A stretch of 64,000 nt of DNA from Kribbella italica (lineage in GTDB: Bacteria > Actinomycetota > Actinomycetes > Propionibacteriales > Kribbellaceae), in NCBI RefSeq assembly GCF_014205135.1, contig NZ_JACHMY010000001.1:992001-1056000 (forward strand), written 5' to 3'. Shown one piece after another: positions 49,479-59,073 of this stretch (position 1 is the stretch's first letter; every line of letters starts with the position of its first letter). Below the pieces are notes generated by a model that did not search any database, was not told the DNA's origin, and saw nothing but the letters and a program-made list of their open reading frames with translations. A program made the translations under genes and the position numbers.

Positions 49479-51479
49479 TCAGACGATCGTCACGATGATC
49501 GTCGTACCGGGCTGGGCCTGCTTGCCCGCGGCGGGGTTCTGGCCGGCGACCAGGTTCAAACCCAGGTGGAACGGCGCCTGCTCGACCTTCACCTTGAAGC
49601 CGGCCTCGGTGAGGATCTTCTGGGCGTCGGCCAGGCCCTTGCGGCGGACGTTGGGGACCTCGACCAGCGGTGGGCCCTTGGAGACGACGACCTGGACCTT
49701 GTCCTTGGCGAACAGGGTGCCGTTGTTCGGGGTCTGCGACACCACCGATCCGGCCGGCACCTTCGGGTCGTAGGCGTCGGTGCGCTCGACCACGAAACCG
49801 GCCTTGCGCAGTGACCGGTTGGCGCTCTGGAACGGCTTGCCGGTCAGGTCGGGCACGGTGATCGGGCGCTTGCCGAGGCTGACCCACAGGTTGACGGTGT
49901 TTCCGGGCTTCATCACCGTGTTGAGCTTCGGCGTGAAGGTGATCACCTTGCCGGCCGCCACGGTCTCGTTGTACGTCGTGGTGACTTTGCCGGTGACGAG
50001 ACGGATCGCGTCCAGCGCGAGCTTCGCCGCCTCCTGGTCGAGCCCCTTCAACTGCGGAACGCGGTACCGCTCGGGGCCCTTGGAGACGGTCAGGCCGACC
50101 TCGCCCTCCTTGCGGATCCGGTCGCCGGGCGCGGGGCTCGTCCCCATCACCTGGCCGCGCGGCACGTCCTCGGAGAAGTCCTGGTTGGCGATCGTCGTCT
50201 TCAGCCCGGCCTCGCCGGCCCTGGCCGACGCGTCCGCGGCGCTGAGGTTCAGCAGGAGCGGCGTCTCGGTGTAGCGGTGGATGCCGTAGTACCAGCCCGC
50301 CGTTCCGACGCCGATCGCGAGCGCCAGTACGGCGATCAGCGCGATCAGGCCGCGGCCCTTGCGCGGCCCGGCCTGGCCGACCCGCGACGAGGGCGCGGGA
50401 TCGCGCGGTACGATCATCGTGTCGTTGTGCCGAGGCTCGGGTCGCCGCTGGTACTCGTGACGCCGGCCGTTGGTGGGTTCGAGCCGCCGTACGGGGGTGT
50501 GCTCGACGTACCCGCTGCCGCGCGTGTAGCCGTCGTCGTCCCACTCGGTCTCCTGGCGCATGGCCTGCAGCGGCACGGTCAGGTCGCCGGTCAGCTCGGG
50601 GTCGTCCGGCAGCCCTTCCTCCAGCGCGCTGCGCACGCGGCGGACCTGGCGGCTGAGCACACGCGCGTCGGCCGGACGTAGGTCGCGGTCGCGGGCCGTG
50701 GCCCGCTGGACCAGCGCGTCGACGTACGGCGGAATGCTCGGCTCGAGCAGCGACGGCGCCGGTACGTCGGCGTGGACGTGCGCGTACGCGACCTGGATCG
50801 GGGTCTCGCCGGTGTGCGGCTTGGCGCCGGTGAGCAGCTCGTACAGCAGGATGCCGGAGGAGTAGACGTCCGAGCGGGCGTCGGCGCTGCCGTCGGTGAC
50901 GAGCTCGGGCGCGAGGTAGGAGACCGTGCCCATCAGCAGGCCCTGCGTCGCGGTCTGGCCGGTCGTGGTGACCGCGCGGGCCAGGCCGAAGTCGGCGACC
51001 TTGACCGTGCCGTCGTGCGAGATCAGCACGTTCTCGGGCTTGATGTCGCGGTGCACGATGCCGGCGTCGTGGGCCGCGGACAGCGCGGACAGCACCGGCA
51101 TCAGCAGGTCGAGCGCCCGCGCGGGGGACAGCGGGCCGTGCTCGCGGATGACGTCGCGCAGCGTGCGGCCCGGGACGTACTCCATCGCGAGGAACAGCGT
51201 CCCGTCGTCCTCGCCCTGGTCGAAGACGGCGACGACGTTCGGGTGCGAGAGCTTCGCGGCGGCCCGCGCCTCGGCGACGAACCGGCGGCCGAACTCGGCG
51301 TCGTCGCCCATCCCGAGGTGCATCACCTTGAGCGCGACGACCCGGTCCAGCCGCATGTCGAGGGCCTCGTAGACGGTCGCCATCCCGCCCTTGGCCACGC
51401 GCGCACCGACCCGGTACCGCCCGTCGAGCACCCGCCCGACCAGGCGGTCGCCGACCTGGGTGTCTACGTCGTCCGTCAC
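49479..51479 (-). CDS. PASTA-domain Ser/Thr protein kinase (PknB/Stk1 family)
   Basis: 666 residues. Kinase domain about 20-285 with Lys51 (VVALKVM), HRDIKPEN (catalytic Asp145) and DFG at 164-166; a juxtamembrane region rich in charged residues; one membrane helix about 377-398; four extracellular PASTA repeats to the C-terminus (each starting like YRVPQLKGLDQEAAKLALDA or ITVPDLTGKPFQSANRSLRK). PASTA kinases sense muropeptides and control division and cell-wall synthesis. GTG 51479 is chosen; the upstream frame enters the inverted-repeat element at 51514-51677. It is a solitary copy, not beside ftsW/pbp genes. Confidence 0.9.
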   Translation of the reverse strand: MTDDVDTQVGDRLVGRVLDGRYRVGARVAKGGMATVYEALDMRLDRVVALKVMHLGMGDDAEFGRRFVAEARAAAKLSHPNVVAVFDQGEDDGTLFLAMEYVPGRTLRDVIREHGPLSPARALDLLMPVLSALSAAHDAGIVHRDIKPENVLISHDGTVKVADFGLARAVTTTGQTATQGLLMGTVSYLAPELVTDGSADARSDVYSSGILLYELLTGAKPHTGETPIQVAYAHVHADVPAPSLLEPSIPPYVDALVQRATARDRDLRPADARVLSRQVRRVRSALEEGLPDDPELTGDLTVPLQAMRQETEWDDDGYTRGSGYVEHTPVRRLEPTNGRRHEYQRRPEPRHNDTMIVPRDPAPSSRVGQAGPRKGRGLIALIAVLALAIGVGTAGWYYGIHRYTETPLLLNLSAADASARAGEAGLKTTIANQDFSEDVPRGQVMGTSPAPGDRIRKEGEVGLTVSKGPERYRVPQLKGLDQEAAKLALDAIRLVTGKVTTTYNETVAAGKVITFTPKLNTVMKPGNTVNLWVSLGKRPITVPDLTGKPFQSANRSLRKAGFVVERTDAYDPKVPAGSVVSQTPNNGTLFAKDKVQVVVSKGPPLVEVPNVRRKGLADAQKILTEAGFKVKVEQAPFHLGLNLVAGQNPAAGKQAQPGTTIIVTIV

Positions 51480-51513
51480 GTGCGGTGAGCCGCCTCTCGA
51501 TGCCTGTCTGCCT

Positions 51514-51677
51514 AGTGCCCCATGTCGGTGATTCTCTGGCGCTTGCGGCGCCCAGGCACGCACCTCGCGGCACTGGCCGAGCATCCACGATGCTTCGCAT
51601 CGAGGAAGCCCGTCCAGCACCACGATGCACGCACCTGACCACCGCAATCACTCAGACAATCACCGACATGGGGCACT
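51514..51677. mobile_element. MITE-like element with 20-bp perfect terminal inverted repeats
   Basis: AGTGCCCCATGTCGGTGATT at 51514-51533 is perfectly inverted at 51658-51677; with one mismatch the pairing extends by TCTG on the inner side. The 124-bp interior has no gene; it contains a small GATGC-TTC-GCATC hairpin. No clear target-site duplication was found at the borders. It lies 35 bp upstream of the PASTA kinase start and may carry or disrupt its promoter. A non-autonomous transposon is the best explanation; a large hairpin is the alternative. Confidence 0.55.
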
Positions 51678-51769
51678 TGAGAGTGTAAATAAGTGGTCCC
51701 GGCGAGGCTTTACCGCCGCGCCGGGACCGTCGTTCGGCACCGTCCGGAGCCGTCACTCCGCTGCCTGGG

Positions 51770-52786
51770 TCAGGCCGGGTTCCAGCCGCTCTCGAGGCGG
51801 GCCTTGATCTGCAGGACGCTCTTCACGTATTGCTTCGTGTCGGCGTACATACCGTTACGCCGGACGCCGCCGAGACCCTGGTAGTAGCCGGCGACGGCGA
51901 TGTCGAGCTTGGCCGCGCCGGTGAGCATCTCCAGCAGGACGACGCCCGCGGTGATGTTGTCCTTGGGCTTGAGCAGGTCGAGCTTGCGGCCGACGACGCC
52001 GGAGGAGTACCGCCCGGTCGACGGGATCACCTGCATCGCGCCGATCGCGTTGGCCGGCGAGACGACCCGCTGCTTCCAGCCCGACTCCTGCCAGGAGATC
52101 GCCAGCGCGAGCTCCGGGTCGACGCCGTACCGCTTCGAGGTGCTGATGATCGTCGACCGGATCTGGGCGCGGTTGGGCAGCTTGCGCTTCCTCAGCGTCG
52201 CGCGGTTCTTGTCCGCGGCGTCGACCACGTGGTCGGCGTACTTGCGGCCGGCGAAGGTGTCGTTGCGCTTCTTCTTCGACGCTGTTGCCTTCGGCACCGG
52301 AACCGGGACCAGGATCGCCTTGCCGACGAAGATCTTGTCGCTGCGCTTCAGCGCGTTCACCGACAGCAGGTACGCCTGGCTGACGTGGTACCGCCGCGCG
52401 ATGCCGCCGATCGTGTCGCCGGGCTTCACGACGTACTTGATCCGGCCGCGGCCCGCCGGCGTTGCCGCCGGCCCCTGCTTCTTGGGCTGGCCGGGCAGCT
52501 GCAGGACCTCACCGGCGTAGATCGCGTTGCCGTTGCCGGGCAGCTCGTTCAGGGCGACCAGCGTCTTGACGGTCGTCCCGTGCCGGGCCGCGATGTGACT
52601 CAGCGTGTCGCCCTGCTTGACCTTGTACTGGCCGAGGCCGGGCGACCCGGCGGTGATCACGCCGGCCGCGATCAGCGGGACCGCGATCCCGGTGAGCACC
52701 TTGACGACGGTACGCCGCCGGTTACGCGGTTCGGGCTGGACGTCGTTCTCGGGCTCCGGCGCCGTTGCGCTCGTGTTCGTCATCAT
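51770..52786 (-). CDS. LysM-domain lytic transglycosylase-like protein
   Basis: 338 residues. Cytoplasmic N-terminus, one membrane helix (about 29-46), LysM 1 (about 54-98, YKVKQGDTLSHIAARHGTTV), LysM 2 (about 117-160, YVVKPGDTIGGIARRYHVSQ), a Lys-rich linker and a C-terminal SLT domain (about 205-330) with predicted catalytic Glu235 (AISWQESGW) and GAMQVIPSTG. It should bind and cleave peptidoglycan outside the membrane. ATG 52786 has GGGGAGATGG upstream. Nearest neighbour is the PASTA kinase on the same strand. Confidence 0.9.
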   Translation of the reverse strand: MMTNTSATAPEPENDVQPEPRNRRRTVVKVLTGIAVPLIAAGVITAGSPGLGQYKVKQGDTLSHIAARHGTTVKTLVALNELPGNGNAIYAGEVLQLPGQPKKQGPAATPAGRGRIKYVVKPGDTIGGIARRYHVSQAYLLSVNALKRSDKIFVGKAILVPVPVPKATASKKKRNDTFAGRKYADHVVDAADKNRATLRKRKLPNRAQIRSTIISTSKRYGVDPELALAISWQESGWKQRVVSPANAIGAMQVIPSTGRYSSGVVGRKLDLLKPKDNITAGVVLLEMLTGAAKLDIAVAGYYQGLGGVRRNGMYADTKQYVKSVLQIKARLESGWNPA

Positions 52787-52860
52787 CCATCTCCCCGTGT
52801 CAACGTCCCTTGACCGTAAGTGGTGGTACTGATGTGACAACAGGGACGGACGGGGCACGG

Positions 52861-52875
52861 GTTACGGCTGTTACG
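52861..52875. promoter_or_regulatory. Direct repeat GTTACG-N3-GTTACG upstream of the transglycosylase gene
   Basis: Two GTTACG half-sites with a 9-bp period, 75 bp upstream of the LysM gene. GTNAC direct repeats are bound by MtrA-type response regulators at cell-wall hydrolase genes in actinobacteria (recalled). The assignment is tentative; nothing else was recognised in the 214-bp gap to thiG. Confidence 0.3.
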
Positions 52876-53000
52876 CAATGTTTACAGTTGACGCCTGAAC
52901 TACATGGATGTGGTTCACAACCGACGCGCCCGTTGGGGTTTACGCCCAGGACGGTGCCACCGGCAACTGGTGCCGAAGGCATCGACCTCGGAACGGCGAA

Positions 53001-53786
<786 letters not shown>

Positions 53787-53999
53787 TCAACCGCCTTGAA
53801 CCGCGGTGACGATCTCCACCCGGTCGCCTTCGGTCAACGTCGTCCCGGACCAGTTGGTCTTGGTGACCACCGCTTCGTTGACCGCCACCGCGACTCCGAT
53901 CGGGCTGCGGGCCCACCGGTCCACCACGTCGGCGACGGTCGCCCCGGCGTCGATCTGCTCGGCGGAGCCGTTCACCAGCACGTTCATGACCTCACTCAC
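53787..53999 (-). CDS. thiS: Sulfur carrier protein ThiS
   Basis: 70 residues from GTG 53999, or 66 (the usual ThiS length) from ATG 53987. It has a beta-grasp fold with the essential C-terminal Gly-Gly (VEIVTAVQGG), which becomes a thiocarboxylate and donates sulfur to ThiG. AAGGTGATGG precedes GTG 53999, which overlaps the thiO stop; GAGG sits very close to ATG 53987. Too short to contain anything else. Confidence 0.95.
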   Translation of the reverse strand: MSEVMNVLVNGSAEQIDAGATVADVVDRWARSPIGVAVAVNEAVVTKTNWSGTTLTEGDRVEIVTAVQGG

Positions 54000-55183
54000 C
54001 CCATCACCTTAGGTACTGCGCCGGCGCTGCCGTGCGCCCGGTCACCCCGTGAGAAGCGGTCGGCGAGGAACGGCTCCGCCAGCTTCGGCAGTACGCCGGT
54101 CCGCACGGTCTCGGCGATCACCTGCGCGGTGATCGGCGTCAGCAGTACGCCGTTGCGGTAGTGGCCGGTCGCCCACAACAGTCCGTCGAGCCCGGACGCG
54201 CCCAGCACAGGGGCGTTGTCCGGAGTCGCGGGCCTCAACCCGGCGACGGTTTCCACCAGTTCCAGCTCGTCCGTGATCGGCAGGACCATCCGGGCGTCGC
54301 GCAGGAGTGTGAACACGCCGCCCGCCAGGACTCTGGTGTCGTAGCCGAGCTCGGACGTCGTCGCGCCGACCACCAGTTCGCCGTCGGGGCGGGGGACGAG
54401 GTAGACCGAGAAGCCGCGGGCCGTCGCTCGTACGGTGTGCTGCAGCGCGGGCCGGTACGCCTTGGGGACGCGCAGGCGGAGGATCTCGCCCTTGAGTGGC
54501 CGGACCGGTGGGCGTAGCTCGTCGGGGATGCCGTTGAGCTGGGCGGTCCAGGGGCCTGCGGCGGCGATGATGTGCTCGGCGTGGATGGTGTCACCGTTGT
54601 CCAGCTCGACGCCGACGGCTTTGCTGCCGTCGATCAAGATCCGGCTGACTGATTGTTTGATGAGGGTCACGCCGGACAACTCGACCGCCCGCAGCAGCGC
54701 GGCGACGGTCTGTCGATTGTTGACAGAGTGGTCGCCCGGGACCCAGACCCCGGCGGTGACGCCCGCGGCGAGCAGAGGCTCGCGCTTGCGGGTCTCGCGG
54801 CCGGTGAGTTCCTCCACCTCGAGACCGAGGCGGCGCTGGTACTCCGCGAGGCGACGGATCGCGGCCGCGTCGTCGGCGTCGTACGCGACCGAGAGCGTGC
54901 CGGTCCGGTGCAGTCCGGCCGGGAGACCGGTCAGGGCCTCCAGCTCCTCCGCGAACGACGGCCAGGCGGCGTTCCCGGCCAGGTTGAGTGCGAGCAGGTC
55001 GTCCTCGCCGTACTCGACCTCGGTGACCGGGGCGAGCATGCCGGCTGCGACCGAAGATGTCCGAATGCCGGGTGTCGGGTCACATACCGTCACCTGGATA
55101 CCGTCTGCAGCCAGTCGCCAGGCGGTGGACAAACCGATCAGTCCGCCGCCGATCACCACGACCCCGGACCTCGACTCCGTCAT
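53996..55183 (-). CDS. thiO: Glycine oxidase ThiO
   Basis: 395 residues. FAD-binding [20 protein letters not shown] at the N-terminus, [17 protein letters not shown] (ThiO signature), [15 protein letters not shown] and the C-terminal [14 protein letters not shown] are diagnostic. It oxidises glycine to dehydroglycine for ThiG. First gene of the operon, divergent from thiE across 42 bp; that gap is too short for a TPP riboswitch and none was seen. Confidence 0.95.
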   Translation of the reverse strand: MTESRSGVVVIGGGLIGLSTAWRLAADGIQVTVCDPTPGIRTSSVAAGMLAPVTEVEYGEDDLLALNLAGNAAWPSFAEELEALTGLPAGLHRTGTLSVAYDADDAAAIRRLAEYQRRLGLEVEELTGRETRKREPLLAAGVTAGVWVPGDHSVNNRQTVAALLRAVELSGVTLIKQSVSRILIDGSKAVGVELDNGDTIHAEHIIAAAGPWTAQLNGIPDELRPPVRPLKGEILRLRVPKAYRPALQHTVRATARGFSVYLVPRPDGELVVGATTSELGYDTRVLAGGVFTLLRDARMVLPITDELELVETVAGLRPATPDNAPVLGASGLDGLLWATGHYRNGVLLTPITAQVIAETVRTGVLPKLAEPFLADRFSRGDRAHGSAGAVPKVMG

Positions 55184-55225
55184 GAGCTAACAGTACGACG
55201 GTATACACATGGCACGCTTAGCCCT

Positions 55226-55882
55226 GTGATTGACGACACCGCGCCACTCCGCGACCGACTCGACGCCGCCCGGCTGTACCTGTGTACCGACGCCAGGCCG
55301 CAGCAGGGCGACCTCGACCAGTTCCTCGACGCCGCGCTGGGCGGGGGCGTCGACATCGTCCAGCTCCGGCAGAAGGAGATGGAGGCCGCCGACGAGCTCG
55401 CCGCGCTGGAGATCTTCGCCGACGCCTGCAAGCGGCACGGCAAGCTGCTGGCCGTGAACGACCGCGCCGATATCGCGTACGCCGCGGGCGCCGACGTCCT
55501 GCATCTCGGTCAGCGCGACCTGCCGGTGCCGCACGCTCGCGCGATCACCGGCCCGGACGTGATCGTCGGCCGCTCGACGCACACGTTCAGCCAGGTCAAC
55601 GCCGCGGTTGCCGAGACCGGTTCGGACTACTTCTGCGTCGGCCCGACCTGGGAGACCCCGACCAAGCCGGGCCGGACCGCGGCCGGGCTCGAACTGGTCT
55701 CGTACGCCGCCAGCCGGCAGCAGGTCAAGCCGTGGTTCGCGATCGGCGGCATCGACCTGGAGCGGCTCGACGAGGTGATCGAAGCGGGCGCGAGCCGGGT
55801 GGTCGTCGTTCGGGCGATCACCGAGGCCGACGACCCGGCCGAGGCGGCCGGCGAGTTCGTCCGGCGGCTGCGGAGCGCCTGA
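55226..55882 (+). CDS. thiE: Thiamine-phosphate synthase
   Basis: 218 residues. [45 protein letters not shown] segments (here [16 protein letters not shown]), [17 protein letters not shown] and [15 protein letters not shown] are typical of ThiE. It joins the thiazole and pyrimidine halves to thiamine phosphate. GTG 55226 has no SD; TATACA at 55202-55207 may be the -10. The stop TGATG overlaps the downstream ribonuclease start by 1 bp. Confidence 0.95.
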   Translation: MIDDTAPLRDRLDAARLYLCTDARPQQGDLDQFLDAALGGGVDIVQLRQKEMEAADELAALEIFADACKRHGKLLAVNDRADIAYAAGADVLHLGQRDLPVPHARAITGPDVIVGRSTHTFSQVNAAVAETGSDYFCVGPTWETPTKPGRTAAGLELVSYAASRQQVKPWFAIGGIDLERLDEVIEAGASRVVVVRAITEADDPAEAAGEFVRRLRSA

Positions 55883-56319
55883 TGATGAACAACCCGAAGG
55901 TCGCGCGGATCGTCGCCGCCGTGGTGATCGCGATGCTGGTGATCACGCTGGCGGCGTCGTTGCTCGGGTGCGGAGCCTCCGACGGCAAGGCGTCCGGCGA
56001 GCCGTCGAAGGATCCGGACAGTGGGCTGGTCTTCGTCGCGGTCGACGATCTGCCGAAGGAGGCGCAGCAGACGCTGACGCTGATCGGCGAAGGCGGGCCG
56101 TACCCGTACAGCCGCGACGGTGTGACCTTCGGGAACTTCGAGAAGATCCTGCCGAAGCAGAATCGCGGGTACTACCGCGAGTACACGGTGAAGACGCCAG
56201 GCGAGAAGGACCGCGGCGCGCGGCGGATCGTGACCGGGAAAGGCGGCGAGCGTTATTACACCGACGATCACTACAAGTCGTTCCGCCGGATCGCGGCGGA
56301 CGGGGGGACCGACGGATGA
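55882..56319 (+). CDS. Guanyl-specific ribonuclease (RNase Sa/barnase family), membrane-tethered
   Basis: 145 residues. A hydrophobic helix (RIVAAVVIAMLVITLAASLLGC) ends in a possible lipobox Cys30; a 20-residue polar linker follows, then an RNase Sa-like domain with LPKEAQQTLTLIGEGGPYPY and DGVTFGNFEKILPKQ. Catalytic Glu100 (YYREYTV), Arg114/115 (GARRIVTG) and His130 (TDDHYKSF) are all conserved. It would cleave RNA after guanosine, displayed on the outside of the cell. The ATG overlaps the thiE TGA and its stop overlaps the barstar start (ATGA). Confidence 0.85.
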   Translation: MMNNPKVARIVAAVVIAMLVITLAASLLGCGASDGKASGEPSKDPDSGLVFVAVDDLPKEAQQTLTLIGEGGPYPYSRDGVTFGNFEKILPKQNRGYYREYTVKTPGEKDRGARRIVTGKGGERYYTDDHYKSFRRIAADGGTDG

Positions 56320-56744
56320 CTGAGTTGCGCGCGTTGCTGGACGCCGGACTGCGGCCGGGGGTCTATCGCTGGCGCTCTTCGTTGAGTCTCGAGCAGGTCG
56401 GCCCGCGGGTCACGGCGGCCGGGTGGGGGTTCGTCCCGCTCGACACGACGGGGGTGCTCGACAAGGCGGGTTTCCTGGACGTCTGCGCGACGGCCTTCGA
56501 CCTTCCGCGCTGGTTCGGCCGCAACTGGGACGCTCTCGCCGATTCCCTGAGTGACCGCTCGACCGGTGAGCCGGAGCTCGTGCTGTGGGACGGCTGGCGC
56601 GAGCTGCTCGACCACGATCACGACACGGTTGATGTGGCGCTGCAGATCTTCTCCGAGGACACCAAGGAGTCGGGTCAGCTTCGTGTGCTCCTGCGCGAGG
56701 CCGAGGACGCGCCGGATCTGATCAGCGACCTGCCGGTCGTCTAG
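56316..56744 (+). CDS. Barstar-family ribonuclease inhibitor
   Basis: 142 residues. The barstar core is clear: LDTTGVLDKAGFLDVCATAF, DLPRWFGRNWDALADSL and LVLWDGWRELLDHD. Barstar binds and blocks guanyl ribonucleases in the cytoplasm, so this is the immunity partner of the preceding RNase, with 4-bp overlap ensuring coupled translation. Longer than barstar (about 90 residues) by N- and C-terminal extensions. Its 3' end overlaps the convergent DUF2071 gene by 23 bp. Confidence 0.9.
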   Translation: MTELRALLDAGLRPGVYRWRSSLSLEQVGPRVTAAGWGFVPLDTTGVLDKAGFLDVCATAFDLPRWFGRNWDALADSLSDRSTGEPELVLWDGWRELLDHDHDTVDVALQIFSEDTKESGQLRVLLREAEDAPDLISDLPVV

Positions 56745-57435
56745 GCAGGCCGAAGTAGGACCGTACGCCGGGGCTGTGGGCGACGTGGTCGGGTGGGCGG
56801 ATGCTCAGGTCAGGAAGGCCGACCGACTGCAGCAGGCTGCCGGCTTGCAGGTCCAGGATCTCCGCCGACCGCAGCTGCCAGGTGGGGTGCTCGTTCGGTA
56901 GGTACCAGGTCCGGCCTGCGCGGCGGACGTGCAGACCCCAACGGGCGGTGAGGAAGAATTCGAGCCCGGTGGACTCGATTGGTGCGCCCACCTGAACGGT
57001 GATCCGACTTGAAGGTTGTTGGGTCGTGTACGTGTGGGTGATCGCGGTGGTCTCGTACCGCATGTGGGTGTGGCGGTAGGGCAGGCCGAAGATCGTGCGG
57101 GCGGCGGCGACCACGTCGCGCCGGTTGGCGTCGAGGCTGAGGAAGAAGACGCCGCGGCGGCCGTGGTCGTCCACCGAGTAGAGACGGATGTTGGTCTCGA
57201 GGAAGTCGGGCAGCAGTGCGGGCCCGCGGGCGAAGCCGTTGCCGACCATCCGGAACGGGATCAGGCCGACGTACGCCCGGCCCTCGAAGGTGTCGGGTCG
57301 CGTGCCGGGTGGGTAGAAGTGCGCGATCGACGCCGGATCGACCGCCCAGTGGATGAACGTCAGGTCGAGCCAGGACTGTCGCAGGATGCGTGGCCGGGGG
57401 AGCGGCGGCGCTTCCGCGGTGACAGGTTCGACCAT
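56722..57435 (-). CDS. DUF2071 (YqjF-like) protein
   Basis: 237 residues. LRQSWLDLTFIHWAVDPASI, DTFEGRAYVGLIPFRMVGNG, PDFLETNIRLYSVDDHGRRG and GVFFLSLDANRR match the DUF2071 family, whose function is unknown. Soluble. It is the last gene of a minus-strand run with the DUF4180-like and hydrolase genes upstream (9-bp gap). Confidence 0.85.
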   Translation of the reverse strand: MVEPVTAEAPPLPRPRILRQSWLDLTFIHWAVDPASIAHFYPPGTRPDTFEGRAYVGLIPFRMVGNGFARGPALLPDFLETNIRLYSVDDHGRRGVFFLSLDANRRDVVAAARTIFGLPYRHTHMRYETTAITHTYTTQQPSSRITVQVGAPIESTGLEFFLTARWGLHVRRAGRTWYLPNEHPTWQLRSAEILDLQAGSLLQSVGLPDLSIRPPDHVAHSPGVRSYFGLPRRPAGR

Positions 57436-57444
57436 GCCTTCAAA

Positions 57445-57783
57445 CTAGCGCCCGGTCTCACGCCGCTTCTGCTCCAGTGCCTCCACGTCGGCGACGAACC
57501 ACAGCTGCCACCCGCGGTTGCTCTCCCGCACCCAGTCGCGGAACGGCGTACTGCTCACCTCGTACGACGAAACGTCGCCGACCACCGCCAGCCCCATCCC
57601 GTACTGCGCGAACTTCTGCACGATCTCCCCGGCCACCCCGCTGCTCAGCACGAAGAACTCCGCCGGCAGATCCTCGACCCGCACGGCCACCCACGACGCC
57701 TGGTGCCAGTACGACGCGTCGCCGATCAGGTCGATCGCGTCCTGCACCGACCGCAACGCCTGCGAGTTCACGAACACGCTCAT
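57445..57783 (-). CDS. DUF4180-like protein
   Basis: 112 residues. MSVFVNSQALRSVQDAIDLI, SYWHQASWVAVRVEDLPAEF and a final FVADVEALEQKR resemble DUF4180, a small domain of unknown function often beside regulators. ATG 57783 overlaps the hydrolase stop by 4 bp, so both are translated from one message. Confidence 0.7.
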   Translation of the reverse strand: MSVFVNSQALRSVQDAIDLIGDASYWHQASWVAVRVEDLPAEFFVLSSGVAGEIVQKFAQYGMGLAVVGDVSSYEVSSTPFRDWVRESNRGWQLWFVADVEALEQKRRETGR

Positions 57784-58592
57784 CGCAGGAACTCCAGCAC
57801 CCGCTCGGTCTGCGGCGGCAGCAGATGCCCGGCGCCCTCGATCGTCACGGACCGCCCGGGCAGCCGTCGCGCCGTACCGGCCGCGTCGAACATCCGGTCC
57901 TTGCTGCCGACGATCGCCAGCAGGTCCAGGTTCTCCAGCTGCTCGTCGGTGAAGGTCGGCATCGCGCCGGTGCGCGCCGCGAAGTGCTTCTGCACCAGCA
58001 GCGCGAAGCCCAGGTTGTCCCAGTCGAGTCCCTCGGGAAGCGGGCCGATGATCGTCGCGACCGACCGCCGGTGACCCCACTCGCCGAACGGCCGCAGCAG
58101 GAGGGCCGGCAGGATCGGGAGCACCTTCATCCGGCTGAGCCCGGCCGGCGACAACAGTGCCAACCGCTGGACCCGGCCCGGCCGGCGGGTCGCGTAGTCC
58201 AGGGCGAACCAGGCGCCCAGCGAGAACCCCACGACCGAGAACCGCTCGACGCCGAGCCCGTCGAGGACGTCGTCCAGCCATTCGGCGTACGCCGGTGAGC
58301 CCAGCTCGGGGCGCGGCGATGCACTCAGCCCGGGCTCGCTGATCGTGTCGATCGCGTGCACGCGGAAGGTCTTGCTCCAGGCCGGGACGTCGTTCGACCA
58401 GTCGAGCGTCGTACCGGCTGAGCCGTGCAGGAGGATCAGGGGCGGCGCGCCGGCCGGGCCGCTCGACACCACGAAGGTCGGGCCTTGCCGGGTGTCGATC
58501 AGCCGCTGCTCGCTCGGCACCGGCCAGTCCGCGAGCAACTCGCGATACTGGGCGTGCACGATGGACTGGCCGGTGGAGGAGCGGTAGGTCAT
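57780..58592 (-). CDS. Alpha/beta-hydrolase
   Basis: 270 residues. LILLHGSAGTTLDW (oxyanion), VVGFSLGAWFALD (nucleophile Ser), GSKDRMFD (acid) and EGAGHLLPPQTE (His) give a complete triad of the lipase/epoxide-hydrolase-like group. TAGTTT at 58604-58599 is exactly six bases before ATG 58592, so it is likely leaderless. Divergent from an excisionase-type regulator with a shared dyad. Substrate unknown. Confidence 0.85.
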   Translation of the reverse strand: MTYRSSTGQSIVHAQYRELLADWPVPSEQRLIDTRQGPTFVVSSGPAGAPPLILLHGSAGTTLDWSNDVPAWSKTFRVHAIDTISEPGLSASPRPELGSPAYAEWLDDVLDGLGVERFSVVGFSLGAWFALDYATRRPGRVQRLALLSPAGLSRMKVLPILPALLLRPFGEWGHRRSVATIIGPLPEGLDWDNLGFALLVQKHFAARTGAMPTFTDEQLENLDLLAIVGSKDRMFDAAGTARRLPGRSVTIEGAGHLLPPQTERVLEFLR

Positions 58593-58604
58593 GTACCTAA
58601 ACTA

Positions 58605-58636
58605 CCCTATAAGTCCTTATCGCGGTCTCTATAGGG
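58605..58636. promoter_or_regulatory. Divergent operator CCCTATA-N18-TATAGGG
   Basis: Perfect 7-bp arms at 58605-58611 and 58630-58636 in the 61-bp gap between the hydrolase and the excisionase-like gene. The arms overlap -10 elements of both promoters (TATAGG on the plus strand, TAGTTT next to the left arm on the minus strand), so binding would control both genes. Confidence 0.5.
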
Positions 58637-58653
58637 AATTCTAAGGAAGCCAG

Positions 58654-59073
58654 ATGCGCCAGGAGTTGTACTCGGTCGAGCAGGTCGCCGAGCAGTTGGG
58701 CCTGCACGTCCGGACGATCCGGAGCTACGTGCGCGACGGCCGGCTGAAGGCGACCCGGATCGGGAAGCAGTACCGGATCACCCGGGAGGACCTGGAGGCG
58801 TTCACCGGTACGTCGGTGGTCGCGCCCGGCGCGGTGTCCGCGACCAGGCACGCCGAGGTGTCGAGCATCGTCCAGATCGACGGCGTCGACCGGACCGGCG
58901 CCGACCGGATCACGACGTACGTGACCGCCTCCATCAACCAGGAGGGCATGGGCCGGCTGCGGGTCGAGCTCGCCTACGACGAGACGCGTGGGGTCCTGAA
59001 GATCATCATCCTGGGGGACCTGGACATCACTGCCGACGTACTGCGGCTGATCGACGTCATCGTCACCTCATAG
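58654..59073 (+). CDS. Excisionase/MerR-type helix-turn-helix regulator with C-terminal domain
   Basis: 139 residues. Residues 4-52 are an excisionase-type winged helix (LYSVEQVAEQLGLHVRTIRS, GRLKATRIGKQYRITREDLE). Residues 70-139 form a separate beta-rich domain (ITTYVTASINQEGMGRLRVE) of unknown role that could sense a ligand or dimerise. AAGGAAG precedes ATG 58654. No phage genes are nearby, so it acts as a transcription factor. Overlaps the convergent polyprenyl synthetase gene by 6 bp. Confidence 0.8.
   Translation: MRQELYSVEQVAEQLGLHVRTIRSYVRDGRLKATRIGKQYRITREDLEAFTGTSVVAPGAVSATRHAEVSSIVQIDGVDRTGADRITTYVTASINQEGMGRLRVELAYDETRGVLKIIILGDLDITADVLRLIDVIVTS

Noticed and set aside
55184..55225. 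Possible TPP riboswitch before thiamine genes
   Set aside because: Only 42 bp separate thiO and thiE and no TPP-aptamer signature is present on either strand.
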